Notes under the pieces: generated by a model
Database searches by the model: none
What the model was told of the DNA's origin: nothing
What the model saw: the letters and a program-made list of their open reading frames with translations, nothing else
Assembly (NCBI RefSeq): GCF_000004075.3
Contig: NC_026657.2
Coordinates: 27,312,408-27,376,407, forward strand
Length of the DNA stretch: 64,000 bases
Reading direction: 5' to 3'
DNA from: Cucumis sativus
Taxonomy: Eukaryota > Streptophyta > Magnoliopsida > Cucurbitales > Cucurbitaceae
Translations under genes and position numbers: made by a program
In this document: one piece after another, positions 1 through 13,839 of the stretch
Layout of the letters: each line of letters starts with the position of its first letter
Position numbering within the stretch: the first letter of the stretch is position 1

Positions 1-13
1 AAACAACACAAAC

Positions 14-3000
14 CTTGAATTAAAATGTTTAACGAGAAAGCCAGTAACTGCCATGTATCTCCAGTCATCTTCATATTTTTCTACGGAACAAGATTTAAGA
101 CTCAACTCCTCTTTTTCTTGGAGTGATTTGGATTCAGCATCAGGATTTATGCTAGAACCAGTCGTGGCTTCATCTTGCATTGTATTGAATGAATTTCTAC
201 GGGAAGTTGAATTCTTGGTTGGCATATCAGTAGAAAGCCACTTGAAGGAAATTGACGTGGGAAATCCAGAGGGCTCGCAACTACCTTTGGCATTATGGTG
301 TAAACAAGCATTTGCTATTTTCTCCAGCTTCCTATGCTTCTGTAGCCAAGAAGTTAACACCCGCTTTGCACCAGCTGAAATTAGTAAAACAGGATCTTCT
401 CTATCATCTAAGTCAGATTCTTGTGTATCTTTTGCATCAGGTGTAATAGTCCCATTTGATGAAATCAAGTGTACATTTGATATGTAGCATAGAGATCTCA
501 CAGCTGAGCCTCCAACATGCTCTCCAAGCAAATTTGAAGCAGGCCAGCTATTGATGCCACGGGTGTACCTGTACCATCAAATAATTGCATCAATTGCAGG
601 CTCCTTATCGGTCTTGGCACTATATTCTGGAACAAGGAAAACTGAAGGTAACTTTCCTTTTCCTATAAGGTGGGAATCTACAAGTACATGTGGAAAACAT
701 GTCCCATGCCTTAGCAGTTAGCAGATTCATAAGACATTTATTGGTTCATTTTTTTATTGTTGTGCCAGATGCTAAAGTTAAATAAGAAGAACAACAACAG
801 TATACCTAGTCATCCTAACAGTTCCATCTTCACAACCAGTTACAATCCAGCAAGATCTAGATGAGATGCCAAGCTTGTTGTCAGCTTCAGGTACAAAGCA
901 CAAAGAATGCAGCTCTCTGCCATGAAATTGTACGTGCAAATTTTGAGGAAATACTTTTCTTTCACTGCCTGAAACCCAATGCCGATGAATATAGATCGTT
1001 TCATCCTAAAGTAGAAACAGGAAAAGTTATAAACTCTAAGAAACGTCATCAATATCTGTACAGAAAAGAGATTAAAAAAAAAAACATGAATGGGGGAGGG
1101 GTGTTGAACAACCTTGACATATGCAAAACAGTTCTTAAGTTCTGGTATGTCTCCAAGATAATTAGAATAAGGACGCCGCCATCCACCACATTGAATTTGT
1201 AATACCTGCTTTGATCCTTGTTGTTTGAGATCCAAAAAGAATAATAATTGCAAATAGTGTGTGTTTGGGCTTGAAGAGAGAGAGAGAGAGTGAGTGAACC
1301 TTTGCTTCAGTAGTTAAGTTCCATATAATGAAATCTGCAGATGCAAAGCCAGTTGCATAAAGATTGCTTGTCAAATCAAGAGAAGTTTGATCATAAAAGA
1401 GAGACTGCACTGAAGTCAGCGCTTTAACTTGTTTCATCCCTATGAACTCCAAAACTTTCCGGTCGTTGACTTTGACATATTCGATATGACATATGCATCC
1501 ATCTGCACCAGTCTGAACAAGAGCAAATGGCAACATACTGTAAACTGTCATGGTGAAATCTCCATAAACCAATTGCATCAGAACAAAGATGACTTTAAAC
1601 ACCCATTCACAGATAAAATTGTCCGTGGACAAGATATCATCGTATTCGATAATCTATACTTGGAGTTGGAACCATGAGACTAATGTTATCCCTATATCAA
1701 TATATATAGATAATAATTACAAAAATATACTTGTTCAGTATCCTGTAAAGAAGAAAGAAACGCTGAACAAACAGTTGTCATCAAACATAGAGCATGAATA
1801 CTGATCACAAGAACTGTCACAAAGCACCTTTGTATGAATCGTATCAGTCAATGACAATAGGGATGCCATGACTCTAGGAACACTGCCGCATATCACTGTA
1901 CACAAAGTAGTTGGGAATTCACATTTTTCAAATAGTATAATAAATTATATTTTTTCCTCCACATTTTCTCAGGACATGATGTGAAACTTTTTCAGTCAGA
2001 ATCATCAATATCTTCTGGGTAGTGTATGGCCTCAGCATAAATTTCTTCAAATTGAGTTTAGAAGGTAGTAATTGCAGCAACAGAGTAAGATAGAAGGAAA
2101 ATGGAGGACACCCTAGCACCTTTCCGAATCATAAACTTAGTTATCAAGGAAAGAACGACAAGTATGATTCCACAGTTATATAATTGTCCAATAGAGAATA
2201 TAAGAAAGCTAAACAAGCCACCAATTCAGTTTACGTGATTTTGTAGCATTACAAGTTCACATCGAAAGGAAACTGAGTAAATACACGAGGAATTATGCTA
2301 GTGCTTGTAATTGAGATATATCCTAAAGAACAAACAAATTCCAATGATGACATGATTTGATTATCAGTCTATTTTTCTTATTTCCACTGGTACATATATG
2401 AAAAACTTAATGCATAGATACCTCAAAAATAGAGAAATTATTAAAGGAAAAAGAAGAGGTAGTACTGAGTGTAATTCTGTTTGGCATGACTCCAGTCTGG
2501 CTACTACAACACTGGTAACAGTTGATATACCATGAGCTCCTTTGAAGTAACAGGTTGGAATTATCTTCACTCCTGTTGTAATTGGAGTTTCAAGTAATAG
2601 GTCCTTTGATAAAGGGAATAGAATAAGATTACCACGTACATCACCACACACGACAATCTGCAAAAATAAGTACATTAAAAATTGAGGGAAAAAATTAACA
2701 TCATCATCCCTGTAAAGAGAACATGGGATTTTTATAAAAAAATTAATGAAAAAGGCAACTTCCATTAAGATGAGTGGAAGTACCTAGAGGACCACACAAA
2801 AAGGCCCATCAGCGCAAGGAGAACAAAAAGAAAAGGAAAATAACATAAAAAGAAGCCCTAGCTGATAAACCAAAGAAAACAATCCGAAGTTTATTTAAGG
2901 TAAGTTTTAGGGTGGTTCTTCTCTCTCTCTCTCTCTTATTTATCTGCATTTTTTTATCTATTTTTTTTATAGAAAAAAGGGAGCTTGAATTGGAGTATTG

Positions 3001-6000
3001 CAATGGTTATCAAAGCTTTATTTATGTTCTAAAAAATCCAAATTTTACTAATAATTACCCTCAAAATAAGTACAGCCATTAAAGATAATAAAACTAAAAA
3101 AAGATCCCAAACTCAAGATGAAAATAAATTTGCTCGTACGTGAAGGTATATTTAGTAGTATATCATCCAGAGCTCCCCCTTGCTTGTGGGCTTGAACATC
3201 ATAGTAAAAGACCCAACAAGTGGAAATTAACATTAATTGAGGAGTAAACGATACTGCACCAGTTTGAAGATTGGACCTCTTGGAGCACGTGCTCGGATAC
3301 CACATTAGATAACGTGGGGTTTCATCTCAACACCAATCGACAATGAGAGGACAACTCATCTGCCCTATAAAGAGTGAGGTGCCTTGATTTTTTTCAACGT
3401 GGAATTCTCAACAAAAAAAAATTAAGAAACTGAAAAGGTCCTAATTACATCCCTACTTGTTGGTGATTAGACAAGAAAAAAAAGATTAAAGAAATTGTAA
3501 AAGAGTTGTGCAAGTGTACCCAGGCATTAAAATGTGTCAACCCCCCAGATTCCTCCCAGACCTTCAAATACCCAAAAAGATTCTCCAACTCCTTCCTAAC
3601 CAAATATTCTATAAAATAGCAACAAAAACAGCTTTCCTAAATACACAGCCTGTCTCTAGAAGACTTTTTTTTTCCTTTAAAAAAAAATCAAAACAACTTC
3701 CACCGTCATTGCACATAAACTAGAATTTGAGAACCACGGAAAGTCCATACAAAAAACAACAAGAGGGAAAGCAGAGCCACCAAAGATGGATGGTTCAAAC
3801 CTAGTCGATTACATTTGGACATGTTACACCAAGCCAATGGGGTCAAAATACCACAATTGGGGCTGTTTTAACAAAGTTTATGCATTGATCTTGAGATCAA
3901 TTCTAGAAGATGAAAACATTAATGGAAGTAATTCTGCAGTTACATAAAGTTTAGAACAAGGGAAGTACCTCTTCCTCACATGACACATCCAAACACATAA
4001 TCCTTAAGCCAAAGCATGATATATATTCTGCCACAAGAGATGGATTATAGTTTTTGCCATTCTGAGAAGCTGATACGTGATCAGCTAATCTCCAGAGTTT
4101 CAATGCACCTCTAGGATCAGCTGTAAAGATGTACCTAAAAAATAAATAGAAATAATTTATATCTAGCAAATGATAATTAAATTTAAACACTCTCTCCCGT
4201 TCATGTCAAAGGTCCTAAGTGGTGAATATTGCCCCAATTTTTAAAGAAATTAAGGAATGATCTTCGGACTTCAAAAAGAAAACCTTGCACAATTTAATTT
4301 CCTTAGAATGTTTCTTTCAGACCATCAATCAGTCTCATGAGGATCTCATGTCTGGCAGAGCTTTAAATGAAATAATGGATTCAAGGTTCTATAAAACATT
4401 GTGATGTAGTCTAGAAGATTAAAGGATGACTTTCTCTAAGAATCAAATCAAAGTCTTTATTATCAATTAAAAGAAGTTTACAAGAGAAGAATCCTCTGTT
4501 TATAAAGAAGTAAATGTAAAATTGGATGCTAAAAAGATAACTAAAAACTCATTAGGAAACTAAAATGTAACTAATCAAGGATTAACCAAGATTAATTTGA
4601 ATTTCCAAATTATCCCAATCCTATTACATCACACTGTTTTCTGATAGCCTCGGCCTCAATTTATTTATCAACAAAAAGAGGGAGGGTTTGAGAGCTCCCC
4701 TTCCTCTCCAAGATCTCATAAAGAGAACAACTACAATGATTCAGCAAAAAGATATCCCTCACCACACACCCCAAATGGTACACATACCCCTTCCCCAAGA
4801 ACCTCAACTAACAATATTCCTTTGGGTCGCACACCAACTACTTATTTCCCTTACCTGAATTTGCCCCTCCTATCTTACCATGCTTACGACAAACACTCTA
4901 GTGACTTGGGGCCTATCTTCTTTTGGTAAGAAGGTTCTATCAAACATGAATCCATGTCCAACCACAGGCTTATATAAAGATTTCAGCTGGTGGTTCCATC
5001 ATTATCAGAGTTGAAAATAAGAAATGGTGTTAACCTGAATCCAAGTGACTTGCACCAAAAGGTTCCTAAAAGCTGTCTCTCCTTTTCAGCTGACCAGGTA
5101 AAGGAGATGTCAGGTGTATGTGCATTTGAATCGTGAAGAACTTTTAAAACTGTCATTCTTCCTTGACTGTCTCCAAGAGCAATCCAATCCTCAGCTCCTC
5201 CTGAAACTTCAAACGGACTACAGGCTAGCAAATCCATGCAAATAATTTGAACCTCTTCACCAACATGAATGAGTTTGGTCCACATGACACCCATGGAATC
5301 AGACAATGTAGCATGGTAAAGATAACCATGGTTTGTGGCAACATAAATTGTACGTTCTGACGAAAACCGTAAGCAGCGCACATACTCACTTTTACTGCAA
5401 AATGAGAGTAAAATTATATTGAATGGTGATGCCACTCCCACCTTCAGAAAATAAAAGCAGGGAAATAAAGTAAAATTCAAAGATGAGTATATATCCATGT
5501 AGATTACATATAATTAAATTCCCCTTCACCCATTGGTTTAACCTTTCAGGTCAATCGGTGATTTAAGATGGTATCAGAAAAGATGGTCTAGGGGGGTTCT
5601 ATGAAGTTATTTCCTTCCCAATTAAAATTGATTTCCAATTGATGGGTTTTCTTCATATTTCGAGTCCACAAGTGACAGGGAGTGTTGGATGAAATATAAT
5701 AAAATTCATCTTCACCCATCAACTAAGCTTCTGGGGTCAATTGGTGATTTAAGAATCTACCAGAAATGTTGAAAACGAACTTCACCTGTCCATATGTCTG
5801 TTATGATCCAATGAATCTGGAATACAAGTAGTGAAAACCTCTCTTTTCATACTACGGTCGGCGTTTTCAGCAGGTTCATTGGAGGTCCCAGATAAAGAAG
5901 TGTTGAGCCGATGCACTTTAATAGAGGAATCAAATCCAGCAGTAATAAGAAGATTGGAAATTGGATCATACAAACATCTCCATACGCCTCTCCCTCTGAA

Positions 6001-9000
6001 ATTAATTTAAATAGAAAACATAAAGTTTGTCATGGCAAAGATATCTGGATCATTATACAATATATGACTATATGTATAACTAATCAACAAAGTGAGTGGT
6101 AAATATGTCAATGATCCTCCATACCTAAACTAACACTTAAATATGGAAAAATCAACTTATATCCTTCTTTACATGTTGAATCAGTGTAAACCTCAAAACT
6201 AATGAATTGTATCAATTCAAACCCTAGATTCTCTGCCAGTAATTCAGTGCTATTGTTAGTTTTTACTTGGTTACAAGTAAAATTGAATCATAATTGCTTA
6301 AACAAAATTATTATTATCTCAAAATCCTACGAAAGTAGCAAAAGAAAGATACCATGTAGTTCTTCCAAAATAAGTAGAGAACGTTAGAGGAAAAAGACAA
6401 AATAAAAAAAACGATCATATTAATGCAAGTCATTACTACTCACTACTGCCCACTTGGTTCATGTATTTATATAAGTTGTGCAAAACAGAAACCTAGAAAA
6501 GGACCAACTTAATTGTTTACACGTGAAAATTATACATCAATGGTTTTAAAATGAAATCCTAACAAAGGATCTAAATTGATACTGTTGCTAGTTTAGAATT
6601 TTAACAGACTCAACCTATGAAGTTTAAGGTTACAACTTGACTTTTTCCCCATAAATAAATCAACTTCATGATCTATATATCCTTGATGAAAAATAAATTG
6701 AGCAACTATGAATTGGTTTCACATGGAACTACTAAAAAACACAATAACTATAATACACAAAACTACTAAAGAGACAAAAACTATAACAAAAACTAGTAAG
6801 AAATAAATAAATAAATACATTAACCCAAATCCAGAAGCTATATTTCTTATGGTCCTTCAAATTATAAACTCCCTTTCCAACAGCATCGAAGTACTTCACC
6901 ATTCCCAACCACAGAGAGAGAGGGAGAGGGCAAGCAACTAAAATGGAAATCCATTATTAGAGGAGAATCAAACAAAAATATTTACAAGTATTTGATCAAC
7001 AATATAAAGTAATGGGCACACATAGAGTACACTTAAACAAATTATAAAAAACTCTTGCAAAATGGAAAAGTTTTCACAACTTACATATGCTCCTTTATCA
7101 TCTCCAGTTGTTGGCCGTCTATTCCCCATGCACGGCATGTACAATCTTCACTGGCAGTGATTATCAACTACAAGGATAACTCATAAGAAAATTCAGGGCA
7201 TATGCAAGAACAAACAAGGAAATACAACCAGGCTTCTTGTTTGTTATAGCTAAACAGAACTCAAAATAGAGCTATATATAAATGATGGAAAAAAGAATAT
7301 TTTGTAAGAAATCAAGTTTTCTTTAACAAAAAATGAAAGAAAGACGGAATACCAAAATAATTGTTATTGTTGTTGTTATTATTATTATTATTAAATAAAA
7401 AAAACAGACAAACAGCCAACAAAAAGAATGAAGATCTTGAAATGATTTTGTTGAATTGGTGCCCATTTTGTAGTTAGTCAGGGCTCCTCGCTCTTTTGTG
7501 GGCTCTTTTTTTAAACCAAAAAAAGGTTAATTGTTAAAGAAGTTGCTTTTGCTTTTTGTAGTTTGGCTAAGAATTTAAATGATACCTAAGAAAGGTAAAA
7601 AGACCATGGTCAAGAAGTAGTGAGAAAACATATACAACTTTTTAAATCCAAAAGGTATCAAATGAAATTTTAGTTTTCAGGTCTATATTTCGTTGTTTTT
7701 CCCTAAATAAATGAAAATCATGGTCTTCTTTTTTGATAAAAATATACAGTTGCAATTATTATCAACCCAAAGGGAGGGCAGTAAGATGGTGGATCCAAAT
7801 TTTAAATAAGGAGAAGCACAATTCCTACATTTATGAACAATGACCCTACCATTCAATATATTCTATTCTGGATTCGCTACTAGAAAAACTTTGAGGCATC
7901 AAAAAATTATAGGGAAATGAAAAGATACGGTTTCATGTTTCCAGTACTAGCACATAAACGGAGATGAGATGACAGGGTTCACAGACTACTGAGAATGCAA
8001 CCCAAAATAAAAGCATGGAATGAGGCTCACAGAATCATAGATACAGCAGTCCCAAACTCTAGCATTATGACCAAACAGCACAATGACCTCCCCAGGGTTA
8101 TCAGCATCACTCCCTTTTGCATTTAGACTCCAGATGCGAGCACTGAAGTTAAACCAAAAAGGACATTAACATGAATTAGAATATAGTTTGTTAAGACCGG
8201 ATTTGGTGAAAATCAAGTAACAAAGTCACCAATCACCTACGATCATCAGAAACAGACACCAGTTTGAATCCATCAGAGGACCAAGCAATGCGAAAGATTG
8301 AACCCTCATGTGCAACAAGCCTACTTTTATGAACTGCCTCATATTGCATATGGTGAAATTGAATGTCATGAGTCTTGTGACTCTTTTCATCGAGATTTTT
8401 CTTATTACCTTTTGAAGGAACCACTTCCCAAACAATTATCTGCAAGAAGTGATAATCAATAAAATGTTAGAATTTGAAATGGGACCAACGACAAAAGGAA
8501 TATTAGGAATCCACAAGCCTTTTTAACAAATTTTAATCTGTAGGCATAATAGGGGGAAAATCAGTCAAAGCAGTAGCCTACAGTTTTGATGTACTGAAGC
8601 TACAAGTGGTGAAAAAGGCTCAAGATTCAAAATCTACATAAAGAAATCAGATGAATAAACAAAGGATTCTGAAATTAGAAACAGATATGAAGAAGAATTT
8701 AAAATATAGAATTCATGAGCTCCAATACAAAGAAAGATTAGGCACCTCGTTAAAAATAGTACCAGATGCTACTCGAATAGTATCAATATCATCACCCCAC
8801 AACCTCATCGAGTACAAGAGGCATCTCTCTAGTGTACATAAATACAAACAGAATCAGAAGCAGAAAAGGTTAAATGGAACAAAGACAAAAAGTTAACACT
8901 CGGTACTCTGAATTAAGAGAAATAAAACAGCAGTACAGAACGAATCACGAACTTGAGTCATCTTGATTGTAAAAAAAGGAAAAGGGAAAAATTGGCATGA

Positions 9001-9724
9001 AGCTCTAACCTGGCGATTCAACTTTAAGAATCATTCTAGATTCACAAGTATCCCACACATGAACAGAGTTATCGCCGCATCCAATAGCAATATAACCACA
9101 GTTGTCACTACCTGCCAAGGAAGAAGAGTCACGGCTCTACTCCCGATCAAAATTTAAAGTCAATAGTAGTTAAGCCACTTCAGTGAAGGATTCTGAACTG
9201 AATTGGTACCTTCAAGAAGCAAGCATCCAAGACCCAATGATTGAACCTCGGCAAAGAACATAACAGAACCATATTCACACATACTTCAGCAATCACTTCA
9301 ACGCTTATACGATAAAGCTTGACTCGTTTTTCACCAAAAACAACGAGGATAAAATCAAGCTTAGTAAAAGACGAGGCCTCATTGAAATTCAAAGAGATAG
9401 ATGAAATCCCATGAACGCGAATGCCTTCAAATACCCGAAACGATTCTAACATCTTTCCAGATTCCAAGTTATACGCCATTACCTCGGAACCGGACCCTGT
9501 GTTTTTCCACGAGTAAGATGGAGGTAAATAGCAGTCGGTTATGAAGTCAGGAAAGATGGAGGAATGCAATAGAAATACGAATAGAAAGAACGTGAAGTAC
9601 CTGCGAGAAGAATTGGGAAAGAGGAAATTTGAGGAGGTAAATGGAGGAAGCATAAAGCTGAGATTTCTCCGAGGTATTGTCCGCTGTGCAAGTGCCAGTC
9701 GCTCTGCTCCTCCTTCCCCGCCAT
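14..9724 (-). CDS. WDR6: WDR6/Trm734-like WD40-repeat protein (3' end outside the window)
   Basis: Large WD40 protein of the WDR6/Trm734 type (Arabidopsis At4g01860-like). Family members partner the Trm7/FTSJ1 methyltransferase for 2'-O-methylation of tRNA position 34; that role is family knowledge. Exons on the minus strand: 9724-9601, 9496-9210, 9136-9010, 8828-8746, 8439-8237, 8142-8031, 7167-7085, 5995-5786, 5394-5035, 4134-3969, 2657-2466, 1512-1300, 1205-1113, 1005-806, 568-14. All junctions are GT-AG and the phases join without a break, giving about 1,002 codons; family members have about 1,300, so roughly the last quarter is missing. Visible signatures are the N-terminal GPYLGE-like stretch (here SGQYLGEISALCFLHLP), LLAGSGSEV, GDNSVHVWD, the classic repeat end DDRSARIW, ASEDCTCRAWG and TGCEDGTVRM. 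Start: the ATG at 9724 opens the conserved N terminus. The last visible junction, at 14, is a predicted donor (GTTTGT). Confidence 0.9.
5521..5768 (+). repeat. LTR-retroelement remnant inside a WDR6-like intron
   Basis: Two related blocks (about 5521-5581 and 5708-5768) share the order 'TTCACCCAT ... GGTCAAT(C/T)GGTGATTTAAGA'. The first ends in TGGTATCAGA, which resembles the primer-binding site of plant Copia-type elements (complement of initiator tRNA-Met). The second is preceded by GGGAGTGTTGGATGAA, an LTR-start-like TGTTGG. No coding sequence lies between them. It reads as debris of a small LTR or TRIM-like element in the intron between exons 8 and 9 of the WD40 gene. Confidence 0.5.
7361..7393. 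repeat. TTG/TTA microsatellite
   Basis: An imperfect trinucleotide run, TTG units passing into (TTA)n, lies in the intron between exons 6 and 7 of the WD40 gene. It is a candidate polymorphic marker. Confidence 0.8.
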
Positions 9725-11501
9725 GGAAGCTACGTCTTGGTGATATTAGTGTCGGAGATGGAGATTTAGGTAGACGTAGAATTCGTCTCAGGTGAAATGG
9801 TGGGGAAGTTACGGCAAATTTGAGCCGGAAGGTTTGAGCTTGAAGGTATGCTGTATGCATGCGCCGAACGCAATCACTAGCAAAATATTGTCAAACCTAA
9901 AATTCTCAAAATTTAAAATAAAAAGTATGGATGAAATAAACTTTTCTTTCTTTCTAATTTTGCTTTCTTTCTTTCTTTTTCTCACTACATTTGTTTGTTT
10001 CTTACTTTAGTTTTATTGTAATTTACTTTTTAATTTAAAATTTAATAAATATTTTGATATTAATAGTTTTAATTGTTTCAATCCGATTAATTAATTAAAA
10101 TTTATCTAAAACATTCACATTTCTTTATCCTTCCCTTAGTTCACATTCCTTTCTCATATCTCATCCCTCATCTTTTCTATCATGTTCACACCAAAATTGG
10201 TTGTTAAAGGGGTGAATAAATTAATTTCCAACAAATTTAAATGAATATTTGGCCCACAAACCTTCGTCACATTTTTGCGATGCCTAAGAGCAAGCAATAG
10301 ACCAATCAAAAAATATGCAAATAAATTTATGAGAATTCAAAAATGAAGAATGTAAAAGTGTGAGACTAAAGAGAGAACGATAATAAAACGTCATCTTCAA
10401 AAAATAACAAAGTGGTATGCGGATGCAAATAAAACTAGGTTTTTCAATTTTAATTATTGCTACCTTTAATTGTTGCTCTATAATTAAGTGTGTGTTTTTA
10501 CGTAAACATGTAGAATGTATTTAATACAATTTTCAGCTCAACATGATGTTTTGCATAATAAATTTCAAAATCTAAAATTATAATTAAGACTTTCCCAAAG
10601 TTTAGAGGAACTTTATTGGGATTTAAGCCATATAACATTAAATAAACTTTTGCTCGAACAAGTGATGTAGTTTGAATTGTAGTAAAAACATGTGTTTCAT
10701 ATAAGTTTCTCTTTTTCAAACTTTCGTAACTCTCAATCTATTTTTGTATTTTCTTTTGTAGATTCTCACATAAAATATTTGGAAGAGTGCTAAAGGGTTC
10801 CCTATTCTCACCATTTTCTCCTTTTCCGTTAGCCCCTCCTCTATTCTCATGTTCTGCTCCTTCCTCCCACGTTCTCACATTGTTCTCCGTATTCGTCAAT
10901 ATCTAGACCATCGTCATTCGCATCATCCAACATGTTGTCGTTCCCATCCTCCAGCCATAGAGAGCCACCAATAACCCAATCGTTTCTAAAAAAACAACCA
11001 AAAAGTTGTTGTATGAGCAGTGTTGTCTGGACATCAATAAAGAAAAAGTTACAAAGTAAAGAAACTAAATTGGGTTGTGTTCAAATAACAAATCAAAGAT
11101 GACAGAACTCCTCAAAGTTTGAAGTTGTTTCAATTGACGGTGGGGTTGTAAAAAAGTTGGATGGCTTTAAATGGACCCATTGATTTTAAAGAATGGAGTT
11201 GTGTCTCTTTCTCTAAACATATCGGAATGTATTAGATTTCTAAAATGAATTACATTGCAATTCTGTTTTTTTGTGTTTGAATCTTGAAAAATGACATGGA
11301 AATTTTGTTTTCTTTTATGATTATTTTCTATTTGTTAGGTGAATTTAAATCAAAATAAACCAATTTTACGTTTTTTTCATCTAATAATTTTATTGTTTGA
11401 TTTTTTTCCGATCTAATAATTCAAAATTTATAAACTATTTTTTTATTCTCAATTTCAATTCATCTATTTGCTGTGTACTTTTGTCCATTGTTGCTTGCAA
11501 A
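9725..11501. other. Upstream region of the WD40 gene and intergenic DNA
   Basis: This holds the promoter and 5' leader of the minus-strand WD40 gene (immediately above 9724), then AT-rich DNA up to the tRNA region. I saw no splice-consistent coding sequence, RNA gene or clear transposon here. The open frames near 9541-10010 overlap exon 1, its intron and the promoter, and carry no recognisable protein. Confidence 0.6.
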
Positions 11502-11661
11502 GTTTTCTTCTAATGGGCCGTAAAACAGTAAGAAGGCCCAAAGGAAAAAGAAAAAGAAAACAAAAACATAATAATGGAGATGTTTTCTTCTAATGGGCCG
11601 TAAAACAGTAAGAAGGCCCAAAGGAAAAAGAAAAAGAAATAAAAAACATAATAATGGAGAT
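11502..11661. repeat. 80-bp tandem duplication, two copies, next to tRNA-Ala
   Basis: Copy 1 is 11502-11581 and copy 2 is 11582-11661. They are almost identical, differing around 11560-11563 versus 11640-11643. Each copy contains a TGGGCC ... GGCCCA pair and a GGAAAAAGAAAAAG purine run. The copy end overlaps the 3' end of the tRNA-Ala gene, so copy 1 carries an orphan 8-nt piece of the tRNA acceptor end (about 11575-11582). Confidence 0.93.
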
Positions 11662-11727
11662 GCGGGGTATCGAACCCCGTACCTCTCGCATGCAAAGCGA
11701 GCGCTCTACCATGTGAGCTACATCCCC
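11655..11727 (-). tRNA. tRNA-Ala (UGC)
   Basis: A 73-nt cloverleaf read on the minus strand. The acceptor stem GGGGATG pairs with CATCTCC, with one G-U pair and discriminator A. The anticodon stem CTCGC/GCGAG closes the loop TTTGCAT, so the anticodon is TGC. The B box appears as GGTTCGATACC. There is no intron. After the gene (reading minus) comes a T run suited to Pol III termination. It is identical over all 73 nt to the gene at 14908-14980. Confidence 0.95.
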
Positions 11728-13772
11728 TTTTGCTTTTTCAGCATAACTAAAATTGTATTATTCATTATTGTTTTCATTTCAAACCATTATTTTTATAATT
11801 CACTCAAATTTGGAGAGAAGACAGATAATTTAATACATACACATTTAAATATTTTAAAATTTTGATCAAAACTGTTTTTGGTATTATTAATATTAACAAA
11901 TATCTCATCTTAAGTTGGTGTCTACCATGTGTCACTCTTCCTCTCATCCAGTTCTTACGTTAAATGTCTTGAAGATACTAATTCTTAGTGGTTATGTAAT
12001 TCACATCGTGCTTCCCATATTATCTATGAATAGTGGTATTTTGTGGATTTGTAAGACAATTCATATTGAAGAGATCCATAAAATTTTGTGAAAGTGGAGA
12101 AATTTGAAATTTTGAGTTTTTTAATATTATATTTTTTTTATATCCGTGTTTCGATTGTGTCTCGTTTTTACAATATTTGGAATGTAAATGGGAGGATAGA
12201 TGCAAAAAGAAATCACCTTGAAACAAGATGATTTAAAAAAAGGTATTGAAATTTTGTTAACATAAAAAAAAAAAAAATCACCCTTTTTATTAGGATTTCT
12301 AAATTAAAGTTGAATATTATTAGATATTCATAACTGGTTAGGTTATAAAGTCATCTATTAACCTTCATGACTGATTTTGTAATCATTGTTTCTCATGATC
12401 ATATAAACAGAGGTGGTAGAGATATACACAAATGATTTTGAGTCAAATTGTCTTCTCCACTTCCTCTCTTCTCTATTATTCTCTTTAGGTTGTTTATTTG
12501 TTCTTATTAATATTTTGCTCTAATTAAAAGGCATTGCAGTCACGTGGGTTAATTTCAATCATATGATTGTCTTTTTTAAAGGAAGACATAAACAAGTTAT
12601 ATATTTTTGAATTATATGTTCACAAATTTAACCAACTAAATTAGAAAACCAACACCTTTTTCAAAATAAAAAAAAATTAACCAAGTGAAAATTTTATGAA
12701 TTAATAATAAATTTCAACTACAGTCAATTTTTTTAAACTCTATTTTCATATCTTAATATTCCTCTCCTTTATATTTTCTTTTATTTATATGTGATAGTTA
12801 ATTCATTTATGTCTCGTTTCTAACTTCAAACAATAATTACATAAAAAAAGTAATGAATTTAACCCGGTTATAATTAATCTAAAAAAATAAACATGTTTAA
12901 ATATGACCAAATGAATGACCAAATACAGTAAAAAAAATGGTATTTAATAATCTATATTGAAAATAAAAAATACATATAATCTGGAGCAAATAAATTAATT
13001 ATCGTCCTAATTTATTAAATTAAGTTATTTTTTCATGTTACTTTCATTTTTTTTCCCTCATTCCTTTGTATGCCTTTTCATTTCATCTTGATTTATTTAT
13101 CTGTTTCAACCATAAATGCTAAAATTAACTATTTTTTCATAATTGATGGCAATATTTAGCATTATTTGATTTATTGTAGTTTTTTTAAATATGTCAATTA
13201 ATAATTAACCAACAACTCTCAAATTTGCAATCTTCAGCTTCTGAGTGTTTATTCAAAATTAAATAGGATTAATGGGTTAGTCTTCTTAGCAATTGTATAA
13301 ATATTGTATATAATGTCAAAACTATAACACATAAATGGAGTGCAAAAGGAATGAGAGAATACAAAAAAGAGTTCAATGGTAGAAGACCACCGTATTTTCT
13401 TAATATTTTTAATTTTAAGCAATTTCATTTGTGTATTTTGGAAAGGAAGCAACTAATGATAATTGTAACTAGAAGCGTAAATGAGTTTGGTTCGATTGAG
13501 TTCGGGAGATATTCTCAATCCAACGTAAACATATTTTTGAGTTGGTTTGGTTGACAATTTGAATAACTCGAATTAATTTTCCACCCAACTCAGGTGGGTT
13601 AGGTTGTAGAGTTGTGTTTTTTTTTTCTTTCCATTCCTAATGTTTGTGAAGTTTAAAATTGTTGTAACTATTCAACAATCAACATTCATAGCTATGTTTG
13701 GTTGTGTAGGAAAAATTATCACAATAGTTTGCTCTAAACTTTCTACACGACCGTTTAGCTTTCTAAACGGTT

Positions 13773-13839
13773 GTTTACCCTCTTACGCAATCGTTTAGCT
13801 TTCTAAACGATTGCTAAACGATCGCGTAAGAGGTTAAAC
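13773..13839. repeat. Hairpin-forming inverted repeat in a CGTTTAG repeat cluster
   Basis: Arms 13773-13797 and 13815-13839 are 25 nt each and complementary except for two positions, with a 17-nt spacer. The core is CCTCTTACGC / GCGTAAGAGG plus CGTTTA / TAAACG. Around it (about 13740-13960) the motif CGTTTAGCTTTC(TA) recurs several times, so the hairpin sits in a small repeat cluster. Confidence 0.85.

Noticed and set aside
861..1202. Plus-strand open frame over the WD40 gene
   Set aside because: It is a shadow of minus-strand exons 13 and 14 and their intron; the minus strand gives phase-consistent WD40 sequence.
3048..3305. Minus-strand frame in the long WD40 intron
   Set aside because: It has a repeat-like flavour, but no phase-consistent exon or domain was found; the flanking exons join directly without it.
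9541..9795. 84-residue plus-strand frame with Arg-rich content
   Set aside because: It overlaps exon 1 and the first intron of the WD40 gene in antisense and has no family resemblance.
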